A DNA stretch of 64,000 nt from Gammaproteobacteria bacterium (lineage in GTDB: Bacteria > Pseudomonadota > Gammaproteobacteria > Xanthomonadales > Wenzhouxiangellaceae). The notes under the pieces are model-generated. The model did no database searches and was not told the DNA's origin. It was given only the letters and a program-made list of their open reading frames with translations. Position numbers and translations under genes: made by a program. The stretch is taken from positions 36,323-100,322 of the forward strand of contig JAJFKX010000004.1 in assembly GCA_021772985.1 (NCBI GenBank). The letters are read 5' to 3'. Shown piece by piece: positions 1-9,051 of the stretch; positions within the stretch are counted from its first letter, which is position 1; every line of letters begins with the position of its first letter.

Positions 1-230
1 TAAGCCTGTTACATCGGGGACCAACATCCGCCGGCTTATGTGATGAGCAGGTAGTAATATTTCAGGCACATGGCCTGCAGCGTATTGATGCGGGCGGCGG
101 TGATGACAGTGAAGACATCACCGTGCATAGCATTAGCCTTGACCAGCTGCATAGCTGGCTGCAAAGCCAGCTAAAAGCCGGTAAGTTATTGGACCCGAAA
201 ATTTACGCCGCGCTGTATTGGCTTAAATAA
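1..230 (+). CDS. NUDIX hydrolase, C-terminal fragment
   Basis: An open frame begins at base 3, continues from the left edge and stops at TAA 228-230. The readable 75 residues end in LDPKIYAALYWLK. They contain a segment SAGLCDEQVV followed by an acidic GGGDDSEDITVHSI stretch. This resembles the C-terminal half of ADP-ribose pyrophosphatase-type NUDIX enzymes, where a Ser/Asp/Glu loop and an E-rich beta strand follow the catalytic box. The NUDIX box itself lies outside the window, so the substrate cannot be read. The neighbouring gene is convergent, 8 bases away. The family call is an inference from a partial sequence. Confidence 0.6.
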   Translation, partial: SLLHRGPTSAGLCDEQVVIFQAHGLQRIDAGGGDDSEDITVHSISLDQLHSWLQSQLKAGKLLDPKIYAALYWLK

Positions 231-238
231 ATTGTGCT

Positions 239-640
239 TCAATACAGAGATGACAGCACTGCGTAATATAGATTTGCCAGTGATGTAATCAAAATAACGC
301 CCCAGGTAAACAGTGTGCCGGTGACCCGCCCGAAACTGGTGCCTGGATTGCGGGTAAATCCCCAGGCATGCAGGCACCGGCCAAGTACCAGCAAACCACC
401 CAGGATATGCATTGCCCAATGGGGGAACGCAGTATGCTCAAGCACCAATAGCAATATCAGTGCTAATGGCACGTACTCAGTAAAGTTGGCATGTGCGCGG
501 ACTGCACGGGCCAGCTCTTTACCTTCACCCAATCCATAATCCACCTGTTCACGGCGGCGAAACTTTACTGTACGGATCGATAAATAGATAAACAGCAGCC
601 CTAACAAGCTGCCGTAGATAGCCACTATATGTGCGTGCAT
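239..640 (-). CDS. MAPEG family membrane protein
   Basis: This is a 133-residue integral membrane protein with about four hydrophobic segments. The motif RAHANFTEYVP at residues 48-58 is the signature of the MAPEG family (membrane-associated proteins in eicosanoid and glutathione metabolism). Bacterial members sit in the inner membrane and are often annotated as glutathione-transferase-like, but their substrates are mostly unknown. The start chosen is the ATG at 640, preceded by a strong AGGAGG at a short distance; the frame stays open further upstream but with no comparable ribosome site. It is divergent from the isoaspartyl peptidase gene. Confidence 0.85.
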   Translation of the reverse strand: MHAHIVAIYGSLLGLLFIYLSIRTVKFRRREQVDYGLGEGKELARAVRAHANFTEYVPLALILLLVLEHTAFPHWAMHILGGLLVLGRCLHAWGFTRNPGTSFGRVTGTLFTWGVILITSLANLYYAVLSSLY

Positions 641-719
641 GATGCCTCCTGTTATCATTGACATGGTAAAAATTATATACCATGGATTATATCGCTGATC
701 ATGCTCGGGAACTGCATTC

Positions 720-1736
720 ATGAACAAACTTTGCCTTCGATCGATACGTTTGGACGGCCTGTTATTGATTTTTCTGCTGGCACAACCGGTAATGGCTGAA
801 AACCCGATTGCCATTGCCATTCACGGTGGCGCCGGCACTATTCAAAAACAGGACCTTTCAGCTGAAAAGGAAGCTTCCATACGTGCTGACCTGGAAGCCG
901 CAGTCAAAGCTGGTCATGCCCTTCTGGAAGCTGGCGGCAGCAGTACTGACGCAGTCCTGAAAGCGATTACCATGTTGGAAGATTCAGCTAATTTTAATGC
1001 CGGCAAAGGCGCTGTATTAAATCAGGATGGCAATGTTGAGCTGGATGCTTCGATCATGACCGGTGACGACCGTAACGCAGGCGCAATCGCCGGCGTGTAT
1101 GGCGTTAAAAATCCAATTTTATTAGCCCATAAAGTACTGACCGATTCCCCACATGTGCTGTTATCCGGTGAAGGCGCGGAAATTTTTGCGCGACAAAGCA
1201 ACATCCAGTTTGAAAATGCCGATTATTTCAAAACCCCTTATCGTATTGAGCAACTTAAACAAATTCAGGATCAGGAAAAAGCTCAGACTTCGCTCGACAA
1301 CAGCTATCGGGAAAGCTGGTTTTCCACAGTTGGCGCGGTAGCCATCGACAAATTCGGTCACCTAGCTGCCGGTACCTCAACAGGTGGCACCGCCAACAAA
1401 CGTTGGGGACGCATTGGAGATTCTCCGATCATAGGTGCCGGCACCTACGCTGATGACAGATATTGTGCCGTTAGCGCCACAGGTCATGGCGAATACTTTA
1501 TCCGTGCTGCTGTTACCCACGACATTTGTGCGCGCGTTGCCTATCAGAATCTATCCATCAGCGCAGCTGTTGATCAAGTGGTTAAAAAGGATTTGGTAGA
1601 AATGGGCGGTGATGGCGGTGTTATTGCTGTTGCACCTGATGGTGAAATCGCCATGAGTTTTAATACCGCAGGTATGTATCGTGCTGCCATCGACCAGCAG
1701 GGCCAGCTAACCATCGCCATTTATGCTGATGACTAA
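720..1736 (+). CDS. iaaA: Isoaspartyl peptidase / L-asparaginase (plant type), exported
   Basis: This is a 338-residue Ntn-hydrolase of the plant-type asparaginase family, which cleaves L-asparagine and isoaspartyl dipeptides. An N-terminal signal peptide ends near residue 26 (LLLIFLLAQPVMA), so the enzyme is exported to the periplasm or beyond. The mature start IAIAIHGGAGT is typical. The nucleophile is Thr203 in WFSTVGAVA, which becomes the N-terminus of the beta subunit after autocleavage. The GTSTGGTANKRWGRIGDSP and GTYADDRYCAVSATGHGE segments carry the substrate-binding Arg/Asp and Thr/Gly residues. The length matches the family. It stands alone, convergent with the MATE gene. The symbol follows the E. 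coli family member. Confidence 0.9.
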   Translation: MNKLCLRSIRLDGLLLIFLLAQPVMAENPIAIAIHGGAGTIQKQDLSAEKEASIRADLEAAVKAGHALLEAGGSSTDAVLKAITMLEDSANFNAGKGAVLNQDGNVELDASIMTGDDRNAGAIAGVYGVKNPILLAHKVLTDSPHVLLSGEGAEIFARQSNIQFENADYFKTPYRIEQLKQIQDQEKAQTSLDNSYRESWFSTVGAVAIDKFGHLAAGTSTGGTANKRWGRIGDSPIIGAGTYADDRYCAVSATGHGEYFIRAAVTHDICARVAYQNLSISAAVDQVVKKDLVEMGGDGGVIAVAPDGEIAMSFNTAGMYRAAIDQQGQLTIAIYADD

Positions 1737-1825
1737 ACACAGGTATTAAGTATGGGCTACGCTGATCAAATATCTCACCTACAGCTTAGTTGAGCTTACC
1801 TGTTCGAGATGATTACCAAGGAGCT

Positions 1826-1840
1826 GCTGATTAAATCAGC
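1826..1840. terminator. Hairpin between convergent iaaA and MATE genes
   Basis: GCTGATTAAATCAGC is a 6-bp inverted repeat around TAA, placed 5 bases from the MATE stop codon and about 90 bases after the iaaA stop. It could end both transcripts, but no clear T-run follows on either strand. The core resembles the termini of the repeat at 29384-29654, so it may be a remnant of that family. Confidence 0.35.
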
Positions 1841-1845
1841 GGTTA

Positions 1846-3258
1846 CTAAACCTGACGCAATTTCCAGCGTCCCCGTCTAAACACCCATACCGCCATAACT
1901 GCCAACAACGATTCCGCCACCATAACACCCCAAAACACGCCTTCCGGCCCCATTTCCCTGGGGATTGCCAACCACCAGGCCAAGGGTAACTGAAATACCC
2001 AATAACCGAAGAAATTGATGATTGTTGGCGTATCAGTATCTCCAGCACCATTGATCGCCTGCACCATAATCATCCCGATTGCAAAAAAGCCATAACCGTA
2101 ACTAACGATTCGCAGGCAATCCACACCATAATCGATAACGGTCTGCTCGGTCGTGAAAACCTGCATAATATTTGGCGCGAAAACGATAAAAACAAAACTG
2201 ACCAAGACCATGAATATGACATTGTAACGAGCTGCCATCCAGGCAGATTTGGCAGCCCGCTCCGGCTGGCCGGCACCCAGGTTTTGCCCAACCAGTGTGG
2301 CTGCAGCATTACCCATACCCCAGGCTGGTAAAATAGTGAACATAATCACCCTTACCGCAATGGTATAACCAGCCACGGCATCACTGCCGAATGGCGCCAC
2401 TATACGCATCAGAAATACCCAGGCAGTGGTGGCAATAACAAATTGCATGACACCACCTGCGGATACCCGTAACAACCGTAACATCACCCGCATATTGATG
2501 TTCAACCGGCGCCAATGCATTTGCAGCCGGCTACTACCATCAAACAAATGCCATAACTGGTAACACACACCGGTGCCCCGGCCAATGGTGGTTGCCACTG
2601 CAGCACCGGTTACACCCATTTCCGGGAATGGACCGAGGCCGAATATCAACAACGGGTCCAATACAATATTAATTGCATTGGCTAACCACAGTGAGCGCAT
2701 CGCAATAGCTGCATCACCCGCCCCTCGAAAAATCGAATTTAACAGGAACAGGTACATCACCGTAACTGAGCCACCCAGGATAATCATGGTGTAGCCCTGA
2801 CCATCGGCAATCACACTATCTTCAGCACCCATTAAAGCCAGAATTTCGCCGGGGAAAGCCAAACCTGCAAATGCCACCACACTTGAGGTTATCAGACCCA
2901 CCCACAGAATCTGGGCCGTAGCAATCTGGGCACCCGGTTTATCCTGTTCCCCGGTACGCCGGGCAATCATTGCGGTAGCTGCCATTGACATGCCTATGGC
3001 CACTGCATAAACCAGGGTCAGCACCGCTTCGGTTAAACCTACTGCGGTGACCGCTTCCGAACCGAGTCGACTGACAAAAAAGATATCGGTAACTGCAAAT
3101 ACCGATTCCAGTGCCATTTCCAAGACCATCGGCACAGACAACAGAAATACTGCTCGGCGGATTGGTCCGCGAGTATAGTCGCGCTCGTCACCACGCAAAG
3201 CCATACGCCACAATGCAACACGGCGACGCCAGGCGAACCGGGAACGATAATTGAACAT
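1846..3258 (-). CDS. MATE family multidrug efflux transporter
   Basis: This is a 470-residue inner-membrane protein with about 12 hydrophobic helices and two related halves. After a basic cytoplasmic N-terminus it shows the MATE hallmark VLEMALESVFAVTDIFFVSRLG (residues about 45-66) and a repeat-like PFGSDAVAGYTIAVRV in the second half. MATE proteins export cationic drugs or toxic metabolites using Na+ or H+ gradients. The substrate is not readable. The ATG at 3258 has only a weak ribosome site, so a start within the next 20 codons is possible. It is monocistronic; the 141 bases upstream hold no gene. Confidence 0.9.
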   Translation of the reverse strand: MFNYRSRFAWRRRVALWRMALRGDERDYTRGPIRRAVFLLSVPMVLEMALESVFAVTDIFFVSRLGSEAVTAVGLTEAVLTLVYAVAIGMSMAATAMIARRTGEQDKPGAQIATAQILWVGLITSSVVAFAGLAFPGEILALMGAEDSVIADGQGYTMIILGGSVTVMYLFLLNSIFRGAGDAAIAMRSLWLANAINIVLDPLLIFGLGPFPEMGVTGAAVATTIGRGTGVCYQLWHLFDGSSRLQMHWRRLNINMRVMLRLLRVSAGGVMQFVIATTAWVFLMRIVAPFGSDAVAGYTIAVRVIMFTILPAWGMGNAAATLVGQNLGAGQPERAAKSAWMAARYNVIFMVLVSFVFIVFAPNIMQVFTTEQTVIDYGVDCLRIVSYGYGFFAIGMIMVQAINGAGDTDTPTIINFFGYWVFQLPLAWWLAIPREMGPEGVFWGVMVAESLLAVMAVWVFRRGRWKLRQV

Positions 3259-3399
3259 GTCTTTCAGAATCAGAGCAGGTCTATGGAGGCGTAGTGTAAA
3301 CCAGATTTAACAAATTGTTAACAGTTCAAACCCGTCCTGCACTACAACCACAGATCTATCGAACTTAGCAGTTGCTCGCTTGGGAAAATCCGAAAAATA

Positions 3400-5550
3400 C
3401 TAACTGAATAATTGGAATATCAGCAATGCAGAAAAATAGCCCAGCCCGGTCATATACACCCAGGCAATAATCGGCCAGCGCCAGCCATTGGTTTCACGCC
3501 GCATCACTGCAATCGTTGAGGCACATTGCAAACACAATGCATAAAATACCAGTAACCCCACCACCATCGGTAAGTTAAATACCAACCGCCCATCCGGCCA
3601 GGTTGTTTCAGTCAGGCGTTGTGCGAGTGTGTGCTCATCAGCGTCATCACCAACCGCATAAATTGTACCCAGCACCGCCACCATTATTTCTCGTGCGGGG
3701 AAACCGGCAATAACCGCGGCAGAGACTTTCCAATCCCAACCCAATGGTTTGAAAGCCGGCTCGACAAATTTTCCGGCACGACCAAGGAAGCTATTTTCCA
3801 GCTGATTGGCTGCCTGTTGGTTTTCCAATTCCTCGATGTCGACGCCAGATAAGCCTGTTGTATCAATTGCTTCACTGCGCGGAAAATAAGCCAATGCCCA
3901 GACAATCACGGTGACAGCAAAAATTACCCGCCCGGCGCGCCGCAGAAAAACCCGCACCCTGTCCAGCAATTGCATGGTGACCGTACGAAAATTGGGCAAC
4001 CTGAAATCCGGCAGGCTCATAGCGAAGCCGCTACGCTCGCCTTTACTGAGCAACTTGTTAACAATCAATGCAGTTACTCCAGCCCCAACAATACCCAGCA
4101 GATACAACCCAAACAGTACCATTCCCTGAAGGCTGAAGCCCACATATCGAGTGGCAGGAACAAAGGCACCAATTAATAATGCATAAATCGGCAATCGCGC
4201 TGAACAAGTGATAAACGGTGTTGCCAGAATTGTAGCCAGGCGCTCCCTGGGTGTCGCGATTACCCGGGTGGACATTATTGCCGGCACCGCACAGGCAAAA
4301 CTGGCTACCAGCGGTATAACCGATTGCCCCGACATACCCAGTGCGCGCATCGCGCGATCCATCAGAAAAGCTGAACGGGCCAGGTAACCACTGTCTTCCA
4401 GCACAATTATGAATAGAAACAGGATCATAATTTGTGGCAGAAAGATAAGCACACTGCCTACACCAGCAATAATGCCATCTACAATCAAGCTGTTAATCAG
4501 CCCTGGCGGCAACAGTGTTTGCACCCACAAACCCAAACTGCTGATAGCAGTATCAATACCATCCATTAAGGGCGTCGCCCAGGCAAACACTGCTTGAAAA
4601 ACCAGGAACATCACGACAAAAAACAACAGCATCGCCGGCACCGGCTGTTGAATAAACGCAATTATCTTATGTCCGATATGACTCAGGCCCTGATGTTCGT
4701 CAATCAATCCTTGCAACTGTTGCCCGGCCCAGGCATGACCATAGCGTGCTTCCTGTGCCAAAGCAGGCGCTGAATCAAACAGCTTTCGGCGTTGTAATAT
4801 CAGCTCCCTGACTGCCGACTCGCCAATTTGCTGCTGCAGCTCAGTGGCCAAAATACTTTGCTGATCAACCAACGCCCGTTCAATTTCACTCAGGTCAATT
4901 TGTTTGCTATTTTCGGCTTTGTTTAACACAGCTTGTGCGGCATCACGTAAGGCCGGCCAACTATGCTCACGTTTGCTTTCCACTGTATCGAATATCGCAC
5001 CCAGGGCAATACGCAGTTGCTCGAGATTTTCCCCGGTGGTCGCCACCACCGGAATAATTGGGACACCACCCAAACGTTCGGATAATGCTTCACAGTCAAT
5101 CCGCAGCCCCCGCCGTTGTCCGGCATCGGTCATGGTCAATGCCACCAGCAGCGGAATATTTAGATCCAGCAATTGTCGTAACAAATACATACCTTGCTGG
5201 ATACGGGTAACATCCAGCACTGCCAACAGACTATCCGGCCTGGGTGTATCTGCACGTCTGCCCAGCAATACATCCAAAGTGATCTGCTCGTCTATTGAAT
5301 CAGGGCTCAAAGAATAGATGCCGGGCAGGTCAATGGCTTCCAACAGTACTTTATCAGCACGCAGTCGCCCGGCCTTTTTTTCAACCGTGACCCCTGGGTA
5401 ATTGGCGGTTTTCTGGCGCAGCCCGGTCAACTGGTTAAACAGCGTGCTTTTGCCGGAATTGGGCGGCCCCACAAGCGCGACTGTCCCTGCCAGTTTGGGC
5501 AGAGTTGTTATCGAACTGATTGGAATATGTGTTTGTTGTCTGCCCGCCAT
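3400..5550 (-). CDS. feoB: Ferrous iron transport protein B (GTPase permease)
   Basis: This is a 716-residue inner-membrane Fe(II) transporter. The N-terminal G domain has G1 GPPNSGKS (28-35), a YPGVTVEKK switch (51-59) and G3 DLPG (74-77). The membrane domain with two Gate motifs follows from about residue 305. The G4 motif, normally NxxD for guanine recognition, reads TMTD at 139-142 (codons 5125-5136), so the Asn is replaced by Thr. The gene starts 4 bases after the feoA stop, so the two are translationally linked. It is slightly shorter than the E. coli protein. Regulation by Fur is suggested by the palindrome ahead of feoA. Confidence 0.95.
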   Translation of the reverse strand: MAGRQQTHIPISSITTLPKLAGTVALVGPPNSGKSTLFNQLTGLRQKTANYPGVTVEKKAGRLRADKVLLEAIDLPGIYSLSPDSIDEQITLDVLLGRRADTPRPDSLLAVLDVTRIQQGMYLLRQLLDLNIPLLVALTMTDAGQRRGLRIDCEALSERLGGVPIIPVVATTGENLEQLRIALGAIFDTVESKREHSWPALRDAAQAVLNKAENSKQIDLSEIERALVDQQSILATELQQQIGESAVRELILQRRKLFDSAPALAQEARYGHAWAGQQLQGLIDEHQGLSHIGHKIIAFIQQPVPAMLLFFVVMFLVFQAVFAWATPLMDGIDTAISSLGLWVQTLLPPGLINSLIVDGIIAGVGSVLIFLPQIMILFLFIIVLEDSGYLARSAFLMDRAMRALGMSGQSVIPLVASFACAVPAIMSTRVIATPRERLATILATPFITCSARLPIYALLIGAFVPATRYVGFSLQGMVLFGLYLLGIVGAGVTALIVNKLLSKGERSGFAMSLPDFRLPNFRTVTMQLLDRVRVFLRRAGRVIFAVTVIVWALAYFPRSEAIDTTGLSGVDIEELENQQAANQLENSFLGRAGKFVEPAFKPLGWDWKVSAAVIAGFPAREIMVAVLGTIYAVGDDADEHTLAQRLTETTWPDGRLVFNLPMVVGLLVFYALCLQCASTIAVMRRETNGWRWPIIAWVYMTGLGYFSALLIFQLFS

Positions 5551-5554
5551 AGCC

Positions 5555-5776
5555 TTAAGGTTTTACTGAGAAACGACGAGCCTGCTCACAGCGGATTGAC
5601 AAACTGCAACCTGAAACATGCACTTCCAGTGGATCACCACCGAGTGCAGCTTTACCCTGCTGTACTGTTACACCTTCGACCATACCCAATACCATCAGCC
5701 TCAGTACAGTCTGATCATTGGTATCTATTTGGGTAATGACGGCACACTCACCGGTGCGCAAATCAGCTAGTGTCAC
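5555..5776 (-). CDS. feoA: Ferrous iron transport protein A (SH3-like)
   Basis: This is a 73-residue cytoplasmic SH3-fold protein that accompanies FeoB. It shows the usual pattern: an N-terminal LADLRTGECAVI, a central LRLMVLGMVEGVTVQ and a final DPLEVHVSGCSLSIR. The start codon is GTG at 5776, with only a weak AGG upstream. It is the first gene of the feoAB pair, 81 bases downstream of the TonB-dependent receptor stop. That gap carries a Fur-like inverted repeat. Confidence 0.93.
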   Translation of the reverse strand: MTLADLRTGECAVITQIDTNDQTVLRLMVLGMVEGVTVQQGKAALGGDPLEVHVSGCSLSIRCEQARRFSVKP

Positions 5777-5789
5777 TTAATACAACCTA

Positions 5790-5814
5790 ATTGCGAATGA
5801 AATACATTCGCATT
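5790..5814 (-). promoter_or_regulatory. Putative Fur box upstream of feoA
   Basis: An inverted repeat ATTGCGAATG-N5-CATTCGCATT has one mismatch between its 10-base arms. The inner GCGAATG...CATTCGC arms are perfect and centred on AAATA. It lies 14-38 bases before the feoA GTG start, where a repressor would block transcription. It keeps the G-AATGA/CATT-C skeleton of the classical Fur box. The same 10-mer CATTCGCATT occurs in the bfd promoter of this window. Binding by Fur is an inference. Confidence 0.6.
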
Positions 5815-5834
5815 CTGCCACAATTTGATGGCTA

Positions 5835-5853
5835 TATCAGCAATCAGCTGATA
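5835..5853 (-). terminator. Hairpin after the TonB receptor gene
   Basis: TATCAGC-AATCA-GCTGATA forms a 7-bp stem with a 5-base loop immediately after the receptor stop codon at 5858. No T-run follows on the minus strand, so a Rho-independent terminator is not certain. Confidence 0.35.
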
Positions 5854-5857
5854 ATCG

Positions 5858-7939
5858 TTAGAAAGTACCGCTGATAGTTAAATTCAAAATTAACCCAAAA
5901 TTACGTATACGCTGTTCCTGAAAAGATACCGGACCATCATTCCGGTTAACAAAGACAGTCCTGGAAAAACGCTCATCGTTGCCCAGAAAGTTAAATAATG
6001 CAGCATTCACCCTTAATCCAAATACATCTTTGTGTTCTACAAATGCACCCAGATCACCCGGCGTGGCTATGAAACGGCGAATTTCATCCAAACGCACTGT
6101 TCGGGTTTCCCGCTGTTCAAAATAGGTTACTCCATAGGCCCAATCCGTGGCTGGAATATCATGCCGCAGCTCGGCCTCAATTTCTCGAACCAGGGTATCG
6201 CTGATCGATCTTGACATACCAGTCAACGGATCATCAACCGAGCTATCCTGCAATTGCAAATCGACATCCAGGCGAGCACCGGGCCAGCCCAGTTGATCAA
6301 ACAACAAAGTGCTGTTCAACTCCAGGCCATAGATGGTGGCGCTGTCGATGTTTCCTGGTGCTTCACCATCAGCACCAATCGGAACCTGATCAACTATATC
6401 GGTAATCAGCTCACCAAATAACCTCAGGTTGGCAGACCCGTAGTCACCAAATTTATGTGTCAGTACCATTTCTCCGATCCAGCTTTGCTGTGGCACCAGA
6501 TCGGGGTTGGATACATTTTGATTGGCCAGGTCCACATTCACAGAAGCGACAAAATCAAAAAAATCCAACTGGCCAACATCACGCTCCACTCGAAAGGTGA
6601 AATTGGTATTGGCACCCGCTCGCCAGGTCGCTGCAAGAAAACCCTTGGGACGGACAAACGAACGCGTCTGACCTGTTTCACCACTTTGATCAATTTGTGA
6701 ATATTCAGCTCCCAGCGATGTCTGCAGTGACCAGTTGTCTGACAAAGGGGTAGCGTAAGTAGCAGCTAGCTCGCCACGTATTTCCTCAACCCTGGAGGTG
6801 GCACCTGGCAAATCTTCCAATATAAACTCACCCTCCGGACTTAAGACCTCCAAAGCTGATTCAATATCCAGAAAATTATATGCACCCTCAGCAGCAATTT
6901 GCCAATCAGAACCACCGACAGGCTTCCAATTGTATTCAGACCGAAAAATACTTTCGCCTTCATCGGCAACCCGATCAAAACGGCTGCCTGTAGTAGCTGC
7001 CTGATCGGCAAAATCGGTCAATAACAAATTGACTGTTGGACTGTGTTCAAACCGCTGGAAACCAATTAATTTAAGCCGCCCACGTCCTAAATCAAACTCA
7101 TAATCCCCACTACCTTCGAAATTCCATTCATTTTCAACACCGGTAAAATTCCGATTCCGGTCAACCTGATTCGGACCACTGCGCAAGGATTCTTCATGCC
7201 GGGCAAAATCAAACTCGGCATACGCTAAATCCAGATTAGCCACTGCTCCAGCTTCACCAGAATAGTCCAGCGCCACACTGAAGATTGGATTGTCACCTGA
7301 AAAACGGGCGTCCTCATCGCGTATGTCAATCAAATCACCGTTACTGTCAAACACCAGCTCTTCACCTGCGGAGCCGCTGCGAAATGCATCGTTTTCGAAT
7401 GATACGGTGTAATCAAAATCCGCAAATTTTCCACTGACCGATGCTTCACCCGCAAAAAAATTGGGAGAAACCCGCCTTAAGCGAAACTGAGGGCGCCATT
7501 CAAATTGGCCACTGATGCCCTCTGCATTTGCCGATTGCACATTGACAACCTGGCCAGATAAGCCCGGGATATCCAGCGTTGCACCTTCCAGAATTTCAAT
7601 GCGGATAACATTTTCTGCAGCAATCCGGCTCAAAGCAGTGACCGCATCATTGCTCTTGCCGGATATCCGCTTGCCATTCAGCAACACATTATCTGTGGCC
7701 TGGCCGAGCCCACGGCGATCATCAGCTTCACTGATGGTAAAACCAGGAATCTGCTGCACCATGTCCAAAGCAGTGCGTGGTGAAAAACGGGAAAAATCTT
7801 CGGGGGTAAACACTTTTACACCATCAATGGTTTCTGACGTCACTGCCTGTTGCGCGCTAACCGGCAGCACCGCAGCCACCATCAACAGCAGCCCAAGCGC
7901 AGTAATTTGCTTTAACAATTTTTTATGTGGCACTTTCAC
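5858..7939 (-). CDS. TonB-dependent outer membrane receptor
   Basis: This is a 693-residue protein with a signal peptide ending at VLPVSAQQ. A plug domain follows, with TALDMVQQIPGFTISE and VLLNGKRISGKS, then a 22-strand-type beta-barrel ending in NLTISGTF with the C-terminal Phe expected of barrels. The start chosen is GTG 7939, preceded by AGGGA at 7 bases; the frame is open 47 codons further but has no signal-like start there. Such receptors import iron chelates, vitamins or oligosaccharides. The ligand is not readable, but feoAB directly downstream suggests an iron link. The barrel is short for the family. Confidence 0.85.
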   Translation of the reverse strand: MKVPHKKLLKQITALGLLLMVAAVLPVSAQQAVTSETIDGVKVFTPEDFSRFSPRTALDMVQQIPGFTISEADDRRGLGQATDNVLLNGKRISGKSNDAVTALSRIAAENVIRIEILEGATLDIPGLSGQVVNVQSANAEGISGQFEWRPQFRLRRVSPNFFAGEASVSGKFADFDYTVSFENDAFRSGSAGEELVFDSNGDLIDIRDEDARFSGDNPIFSVALDYSGEAGAVANLDLAYAEFDFARHEESLRSGPNQVDRNRNFTGVENEWNFEGSGDYEFDLGRGRLKLIGFQRFEHSPTVNLLLTDFADQAATTGSRFDRVADEGESIFRSEYNWKPVGGSDWQIAAEGAYNFLDIESALEVLSPEGEFILEDLPGATSRVEEIRGELAATYATPLSDNWSLQTSLGAEYSQIDQSGETGQTRSFVRPKGFLAATWRAGANTNFTFRVERDVGQLDFFDFVASVNVDLANQNVSNPDLVPQQSWIGEMVLTHKFGDYGSANLRLFGELITDIVDQVPIGADGEAPGNIDSATIYGLELNSTLLFDQLGWPGARLDVDLQLQDSSVDDPLTGMSRSISDTLVREIEAELRHDIPATDWAYGVTYFEQRETRTVRLDEIRRFIATPGDLGAFVEHKDVFGLRVNAALFNFLGNDERFSRTVFVNRNDGPVSFQEQRIRNFGLILNLTISGTF

Positions 7940-8147
7940 TGCAATATCCCTGATGAACCAGCATACCGGTAGTTGGTTTCTCAACATCATTTTTATTTGT
8001 GGCAACAGCTTGATGCTGAAATTAATTATTTGGTTCAAAGACAGGCAGTTTGCAATAAAGTCCCTTGGCTGTTTTATCAATTCGATCAGACGGTCTTTTT
8101 ACAGGACTGTCGGTTGCCTGCTGTTTTGATTTAAATTTGTACCCCCG

Positions 8148-8166
8148 CACAGTTCAACCAACTGTG
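8148..8166 (-). terminator. Hairpin downstream of metF
   Basis: CACAGTT-CAACC-AACTGTG gives a 7-bp stem six bases after the metF stop codon. No T-run follows. It is a likely 3' end structure of the metK-ahcY-metF transcript. The rest of the 232-base gap to the TonB receptor start shows no gene. Confidence 0.4.
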
Positions 8167-8171
8167 TAATG

Positions 8172-8999
8172 CTAGTCTTGATGCAGATTCCTGAGAATTT
8201 TCAAGGTCGCATTCGCTCGATTGAGTGTATAGAAATGCAACCCGCTGACACCGCCGGCCAGCAGTTGCTCACATAATCTGGTCACAACTTCTTCTCCAAA
8301 CGCTCGGATAGAAGCGCCATCATCTCTATAACCCTGCAGGCGCTTACGTATCCATATCGGAATTTCAGCCCCGCACATGGTCGAGAATCTGGCCAGTTGC
8401 TGGTAATTGGTGATCGGCATGATCCCTGGCGTGATCGGCACATCGATACCATCAGCATGGCAATCATCCAATAATCGAAAGTAAGCATCGGCATTAAAAA
8501 AATACTGGGTAATGGCGCCATTGGCACCTGCTTTGATTTTGTTTTTGAAATACTGCAATTCATCAGCAGGGTTAACTGACTCTGGGTGAAATTCCGGGTA
8601 ACAGGCGACTTCGATAAAAAACCGCTCACCAAATTCTTCGCGAATAAATCGCACCAGGTCTTCGGCATATGCAAATGCACCACTTGGTGGTTTTTCATCC
8701 GGCCGGTCTCCACGCAGCACCACCAACCGGTTAACCCCGGCCTGTTGGTATGTTGTCAGCAATTCCCTGATAGCATTTTTGTCCGGGGCCATGCAGGAAA
8801 TATGCGGGACTGCCTGTACCGGCCAGTTTTGTTGAATCTGTAAAACAGTCTGACGGGTTCGTTTCAGGGTGGACCCACCTGCACCAAATGTAACTGAAAT
8901 ATATTCCGGCACAGATCGCACTAACTTCTCCAGAGTGGATTCCAGCACTAATTGCTGAGCTTCATCCTTGGCTGGAAAAACTTCAAAGGAAACTTGCAA
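8172..8999 (-). CDS. metF: 5,10-methylenetetrahydrofolate reductase
   Basis: This is a 275-residue cytoplasmic TIM-barrel flavoenzyme that reduces methylene-THF to methyl-THF for homocysteine methylation. The family signature VSFEVFPAKDE opens the protein (canonical SFEFFPPK). It is followed by VTFGAGGSTLKRT, the folate-binding LRGDRP loop and GANGAITQYFF. The start codon is TTG 8999 with AGGGA 8 bases upstream; no in-frame ATG is nearby. The gene closes a minus-strand operon with ahcY and metK, making a compact methyl cycle. The 119-base gap to ahcY holds two strong hairpins. Confidence 0.93.
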   Translation of the reverse strand: MQVSFEVFPAKDEAQQLVLESTLEKLVRSVPEYISVTFGAGGSTLKRTRQTVLQIQQNWPVQAVPHISCMAPDKNAIRELLTTYQQAGVNRLVVLRGDRPDEKPPSGAFAYAEDLVRFIREEFGERFFIEVACYPEFHPESVNPADELQYFKNKIKAGANGAITQYFFNADAYFRLLDDCHADGIDVPITPGIMPITNYQQLARFSTMCGAEIPIWIRKRLQGYRDDGASIRAFGEEVVTRLCEQLLAGGVSGLHFYTLNRANATLKILRNLHQD

Positions 9000-9051
9000 A
9001 CCGTCAGTCCCTGATGCTTAAAAACATTTGTCGCTAGACTTTGCTTCAGGC

